64,000 bases of DNA, from positions 4,836,001 to 4,900,000 of the forward strand of contig JAGTWJ010000002.1 of assembly GCA_020064725.1 (NCBI GenBank), in the 5' to 3' direction. This document shows, in pieces, positions 58,745 through 64,000 of this stretch. Source of the stretch: Drechslerella dactyloides. Taxonomy: Eukaryota > Ascomycota > Orbiliomycetes > Orbiliales > Orbiliaceae. The notes beneath the pieces are model-generated. The model had not been told where the DNA came from. It was given only the letters and a program-made list of their open reading frames with translations, and made no database searches. The translations under genes were made by a program, and so were the position numbers. The stretch's first letter is position 1, and each line of letters starts with the position of its first letter.

Positions 58745-60649
58745 CGTGTACTTTAGCTTACAAGGCGAGCGAGAGCGTCGAATAGTACCAAGGATAAGAG
58801 TCGTAGACACCGATTCGAAGGTAATCAGCGAATTAAGAGGATCCTAGGATCTAATAGAAGAGAATATTTGAAGAATGATTGAGTATTAATTTTGAAGTTG
58901 GAAAACCGGCGGGCTCCGTGTATCTGAAGTGGTTGGGTCAATTGGAAGACTAGCGAATTAAGTTTACATATCTATACCATTCTATGCAACTATTTGTCCA
59001 AACCGCTTCTTATATACGCACTCACTAGATACTCAATGCCGGCCGGACAACATATTCATTGTCGATAGGAAACCTACCATAGAGCGGCCAGCGTCGGCGA
59101 TTGTAAGGTGACACCGTTGAAAATTTGTAAGTTTGCTCTTTGTATCGTTGAGGTTGCGTCGCGGACAAGCAACCAACGAACCAATGGAGTGATGTATATG
59201 CATAGCATATTCGAGTCATCAAGTGCAAAGGCTGATTCGGTATTGCCTATAATTCCGATGGTCTCCGTCGTACAACATTGCTGGGGCTTCGAGAAATGCC
59301 AAGGCATACGGGCGACTTTTGGATTCAGACAGTACAGATGCAGCTGCAATGCAGTGGAAATCGGGAAACTTGCTCTGTGTAACCATTGACAACTGTCAAT
59401 CACAGCCCATGCCCAATTCGCGGATGAGTCCACAAGTATTCATATCGCTCACAGGCAACTTCGGACATTCAGAGGTGAGCTCTGCTTTCGATGTAAGCTC
59501 TCAATGCTAGAACACCTCAACGTGTGTGACGACCGAGGAGTTCTAGAAGAAAACATTTGACCGTAGAGCCAGAGGTTGAGTCTTCTAACATGCACACCGG
59601 GTGCACCGAAGGTAGCTCACTAATATATTACCCAACGTGCGCCTGGACACAGATGCACGTATATATTGTTGTCGTACACTATATGCGCATGCAAGAATTA
59701 TGCCCAGTTTTTGTTCTACGTAGACTAAGCTTGGTGTAGTCTGTGTGCACAATTCAGTATCAAAGCTTAGCAACGAGCAGTCATTTGAGTTTGCCAATTG
59801 TGTGTACATGTATCTCAGTGGCCGACAACTTAGTGACATACTCATGGCAAGGACTAGTTTCTTGCAGCAATATCGTACCATTTTAGCCAGACGTTTTCTA
59901 TATATAGAACATCTCAAGCTTGCAAGACGGCAGTTACGCCGCGCTTCAACACCCCATATGATTATATCAATAATTTGCGTTGAAGAACAGAATTCCAACG
60001 CTCACACCGCGGTACCGTACCAGCGGACAACAAAGAAACCGCATATTTCGAGGTTTAATGTAGTAGAAAAAAAGAAATAACCACAGAGAATCACAAACTA
60101 AGAGGTTATGCCTGGGTTAGTAAGTAATAGGTACCTACTTAGGTATTTCTACGATACATTCTGTTTGCACGGAGGCATCGTCATCTCGAGACCGTATGGA
60201 AATCTGCGTTAGTGGCAGGATTATGTTGCATTTTGCGTGTTGCAGAGCGCGAAAGCCTCAATGTTAGGGCAACCACGGCCAGCTGCATCGCCGTAATGTT
60301 CCCCCAGCGTGACAATATGGAGGGACATCTTATTGCTGAGAGCCTCCAGCCGGGAGGTTCATCTTTCATCTCTCATCCATCTGTTCCTCCTCCTGATACA
60401 TCATCACCGCCATCTCGCGACTGTATACAAGTTGCAGCTTTCAACTCTGTTCGCGTCTTGCATCGATCAGGCTGATCCTGACTGGTATCGACGTATCAGA
60501 CTCATCCGCCGGATAGTATTTACACGCAGCCTTGGATATATCGCATCCGCCGCGCTTCTTACCACTCGTCCAGACCTCCGCCTCTCACAAACTCCATTTC
60601 GGCATACCTGTGCTATACCCAAAAGCCAGGGCTTAATCGACTCCGAATA
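58745..60649. other. Region between divergently transcribed genes, no supported gene
   Basis: It contains the promoters of the minus-strand gene ending at 56960 and the plus-strand gene starting at 60650. Short frames lack motifs. Confidence 0.55.
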
Positions 60650-62956
60650 ATGCAACCGAACAAGCGAAGACATCAGAAGGAGCCGCCCTCCGAGCAGTCT
60701 CCCCAGACAGGGACTTCGTCTCCTTCACCAAAGCGCCATCAGCCTGGTCAAGACACCACGGAAATTTCTGACAGTACTCCCTTTCTTCTTCCTGAGCAAC
60801 GCCGTGCGACAATAGGCTCTTCAGAATCGTCCAACCTCCCACGACCCCAGGTCACACAGCCTACTTCTTCAACTACTGAAGAAACGTCATCGAACATGGT
60901 CTCCACGCCTGGACAGGAACCTCGCAGCGATGAAGACGGTCGAACACCTACTAGGAGGTCCACAAGGCTTGCTGGGTTTGGCTCTCGGGGTCGCCGTGGT
61001 CATGGCTCAACCCACGATAACCGTGCTACCATCATTGGTAGTGGCACAACCAGTCCTTTTACTGCTAGCCAGGATTCTCAGGTAGAGAGGTCATGGCCCC
61101 CTGCCACTGTAGCTAGTCATATGGACTTTAGCGACCTGTCTGATCACGCGTCATCCGCTGGTGCAACCGATGGCGTGGAAGGTCTGTCGCTGGATGATGG
61201 AGCTTTGTGGGGAGGGCTATCGGATGCAGAGATGAGACGCCAGATCAGCATGTTGAATGCGATGGAAAGAAGGAGAGACATCGAAACCAGCCCAAGCACC
61301 GGCCCCCAGTCTACAGCTACGTCACGCCAAACCACCCCTGTCTTGACGGATGGGGGGACTCCTTCCCCGGGGACTCCCAGTTCAGCTTTTCAGGCGCCAT
61401 CACAGACTATCAATCCTCGACATTCTACCTTGCTTGAACTATCAAGTCACCGCACCATTCCACAGCATCCATCACACACGTACATGCCGTGGCGTACTGC
61501 TGCTGCTCAGCACAATCCAGCATCCCAGCTTTTTGGTGACCCCATCCCCAGCCCCGGATCTGGTTCTTCAGGAACGAGTCACCCAGGCCTAGGCCATACT
61601 CGAGCCAATCCTATAGCCAACTCTGCAACTAATCCAGCAACTGCTAGTGGCAACCTTAATCCTGTTACACTAGGACGTCACCGTGGAACCATTTCAACCC
61701 CATTGGATCCTTTCGCGAACTATGTTCCATCAACGCGTTTGGACACTTCACAGAGTGGCTTTGAGCGCAACCCGCACTCAGCCACAGGCTACCCCGTCAC
61801 AACAAACGCGAGTTCTTTCGTCCGCGAGCGGGAGTCGTTCGAAGATTTCAGACGCCGACTTACAGCTTCACATCCCGGTGTTTCACCATTCAGACCAGAA
61901 GCTTCTTCATCTCGCCCCAGTCTAGTTATTGGGTCTCACATAAACCCAAGTCGGAATGTACATGTGAGGGTAACCATCATGATCGCTTTTGAGGGGTTTA
62001 CGGCTAATTTGTCATGCTAGCAGGACGCAGGAAGTTCGAGTGACAGCAACGTCCCGCGACTACATCCGTCACCGTTCTTTTCATCGACAAGCATGGAGCG
62101 TTCCTACTCTGATCCTCTAGTGCAAACAGCCATTTCGGCAACACCGGTTTCCGACCTTGCTTCCCATCTCGAAAGGGCTGGACCATCGTCGTCCATTCCG
62201 CTGGGTGCCCAAAATCCGGGGGCGCATTCCTCGTCTTCCCATTCTAAATCGCGCAAGACCTCTAGCTATGACCAGACTTTCCGCTACTCGGCGTCCAAGG
62301 GGTGCTATGAAGCTAACGTCCCCGCCGCCTACTGGATGTACAATCCGAACACAAAACCCCTGTCGACCACCGACCCATTCTTCAAAACCTATACATCTGA
62401 TCCAGATGTGGTCCCATTAGGTAGAGGGAGGGCTATCTGCAGGCGAGAACCGACTCCCGAGATCCGGCTCGATGAAACACCTGAGGACGAAAAAGAGACC
62501 AAACGACAGATTAAAAAGGCCCAGAGGAAGCAAGACTGGACGAAGAGAAAGTCCCAGGAGCTGGGTCGATCCTGGCAAGCAAAGTATTCCGGCCGCCGTC
62601 TCGAACCATATTCGAGCTATCCGGATGAAATGTATGATGAGATGGATGAGATGGATGACCTAGACTTTCAGCAGTATCTGGATCTTACCAGAGGGGAAAT
62701 TGCGACGCGTGACCAGCCTCCGCGTGATTCATTTTCACACCCGGCCAACCGCGGGCATCTCGAGGCTATGAGAAGGAGGTTCGAAGAGATCGAGGCTGAA
62801 GGGCGTGAACCAACGAGTCGCGAGCTGGAAGAGATCGTCAACTCGAGAGCTGATCTCATCCATGCAGAGATTCAGAGAGGCACACAAACAGACGGAAGCA
62901 AAGAGAAGAAGAAAGAGAAGAAGCAGAAGAAGAATAAGGAGACTCAAGACGAATGA
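60650..62956 (+). CDS. Large disordered protein with basic, lysine-rich C-terminus
   Basis: Predicted 748 aa. Exons 60650-61963 and 62024-62956. The intron has donor gtgagg, branch ggctaat, and tandem acceptors TAG at 62018-62020 and CAG at 62021-62023; using the first adds one Gln. The N-terminal ~440 residues are Ser/Thr/Pro/Gln-rich and probably disordered, with scattered basic patches (RRSTRLAG, GRRGHG). The C-terminal part has RYSASKGCYEANVPAAYWMY, an acidic YDEMDEMDDLDF segment, a charged helix (LEAMRRRFEEIEAEG) and an end rich in KEKKK, which could serve in nuclear import. No named family recognised. Confidence 0.75.
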
Positions 62957-63502
62957 ATCGTTTCTGTATGATGCCGGTTTTAATTGACGCATGGGGCTTA
63001 CATATTTCTATCGTGATCGTTATTCCGTTTCTTACTGCATGGCGACAGCAACTGCCATTCCTGCTACTACGGGTTCTTGCTACTACCGCATGTACCCATA
63101 GAATAGAATCATCCTGTTTTACAGCATCCTATGTAGGTAAACAGTACGAATAAAATTCGGCTATCGCGGCTGGCTAGTGTTGTGTGTGGTATTTGCACCG
63201 CTCGGGCCGAATCGGCGTCCCAACTGATCGTTCGGGATGCCGAGAGCCAGCGGGAATTTTGCCGGCTGCTGAAATTGCCCCAACAAAGATGTCCGCTCCA
63301 ACGTGAATGCCAATTGCCCGGGCGTCGGTGACATCCAGCAAAAGAACACTCCCGCGAACACCGGCCAGACCAGCACTCCTCATCTCCCACACCCTCTCGA
63401 TCCATTGTCCATCGCGACACATCTCATCCTCGACTCGCCTTCCGCTCGTGCACGTCCTCTTTCTTTCCGACTTCCCTTCGAACAGACACAACCGCACAAA
63501 TC
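62957..63502. other. Spacer before the pyruvate dehydrogenase E2 gene
   Basis: 546 bases holding the terminator of the preceding gene and the promoter/leader of the E2 gene. No coding signal beyond background. Confidence 0.55.
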
Positions 63503-64000
63503 ATGGTTGCTGCGGTATTTTCTCGGCGGACAGCGCTGCTGGCGTCGAGGGTGGCCGGGAGGGCTCACGGTGCGGCGAGCATACGCAGGTAGGCCCCCAC
63601 TTCCCAGATCAACATCGCAAGATGGCTCCGCGGCGGATCCGATCCCACAGCAGGCTACAGGGGCCAATTGGCGATACCGACGAACGAGCCGGACTCGGAT
63701 ACGTGCATCCCAGGACGAGTAATAGCAAAGCTAACACGAATATGACCGCAACAGCACCGTCCCACGAAATGCATTCCCATCGTTCGCGAGATACTATGCC
63801 GATAAGTCCTGTACGTCCCGTGGCGCCGTCACCATCTCATCGAATCGGATTGCTGCTCCTGGATTTTGGTAGCTGACATGGCATGGCCCGCTCGTAGCGT
63901 TACCACGCCACACTATCGTCAACATGCCGGCTCTATCCCCCACGATGACGTCGGGCAACATTGGCGCGTGGCAGAAGCAACCTGGCGACAAGCTCTCGCC
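63503..64000 (+). CDS. LAT1: Pyruvate dehydrogenase complex E2, dihydrolipoyl acetyltransferase (5' part, runs off window)
   Basis: E2 core of the mitochondrial pyruvate dehydrogenase complex, which transfers the acetyl group from lipoamide to CoA. Exons 63503-63588, 63755-63810 and 63898-64000 (continuing past the edge). Exon 1 encodes a mitochondrial presequence (MVAAVFSRRTALLASRVAGR), Arg-rich and lacking acidic residues. Exon 2 gives FARYYADKS. Exon 3 opens the first lipoyl domain with NMPALSPTMTSGNIGAWQKQ, the characteristic E2 start. Intron 1 is supported by a gctaacac branch site before its acceptor, and both junctions keep phase. The lipoylated lysine lies beyond the window. This links to pyruvate supplied by the Jen1-like transporter only in a general way. 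Confidence 0.9.

Overview
The window looks like nuclear DNA from a filamentous ascomycete (Pezizomycotina). Genes are split by short GT-AG introns, mostly 40-160 nt. There are no operons. Family matches are fungal: a Jen1-type carboxylate permease, a sugar porter, a GH43 xylosidase, a plasma-membrane syntaxin and the E2 subunit of pyruvate dehydrogenase. One Fot1/pogo transposon relic carries C-to-T stop mutations typical of repeat-induced point mutation (RIP). I cannot name the species.

Layout. 0.3-5.8 kb: two paralogous three-exon genes with a PD-(D/E)XK-nuclease-like motif flank a transposon nest, made of a 5'-truncated LINE tail with poly(A) and an apparently intact 1,892-bp Fot1/pogo element. 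The left paralog is frameshifted. 8.0-10.0 kb: an eight-exon Jen1-like lactate/pyruvate transporter, with one tiny transposon remnant in intron 6 and another just past the stop. 12.1-14.4 kb: a secreted protein with an enterotoxin-A-type ADP-ribosyltransferase domain and a helical-repeat tail. 17.5-19.3 kb: an MFS sugar transporter. 24.0-25.9 kb: the RIP-degraded Fot1/pogo relic. 26.1-29.8 kb: a GH43 beta-xylosidase/arabinosidase-like gene, then an aldo-keto reductase. 35.9-36.7 kb: an uncharacterised Cys/His-containing protein on the minus strand. 45.2-46.2 kb: an NmrA-like oxidoreductase. 47.2-48.0 kb: a two-exon hypothetical gene joined here by splice-phase logic. 49.8-51.6 kb: a syntaxin with an NPY-repeat N-terminus. 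52.1-52.5 kb: three related hairpin units. 57.0-58.7 kb: a predicted N-myristoylated protein on the minus strand. 60.6-63.0 kb: a large disordered protein. 63.5 kb to the edge: the 5' part of pyruvate dehydrogenase E2.

Together: several genes concern carbon supply (monocarboxylate import, sugar import, xylan side-chain or xylo-oligomer cleavage, aldehyde/sugar reduction, pyruvate oxidation), but their spacing does not indicate a true cluster. Long stretches (19.3-24.0, 29.8-35.9, 36.7-45.2, 51.6-57.0 kb) show no gene I can support.

Most notable signals: the triplicated hairpin at 52.1-52.5 kb, whose arms change sequence but keep pairing; a family of very short inverted-repeat insertions with 8-9-bp target duplications (9,415, 10,154 and 40,628); and the ADP-ribosyltransferase-like protein, whose usual E-x-E reads Q-x-E. 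Exon boundaries come from reading frame, splice consensus and paralog comparison; none is backed by transcripts.
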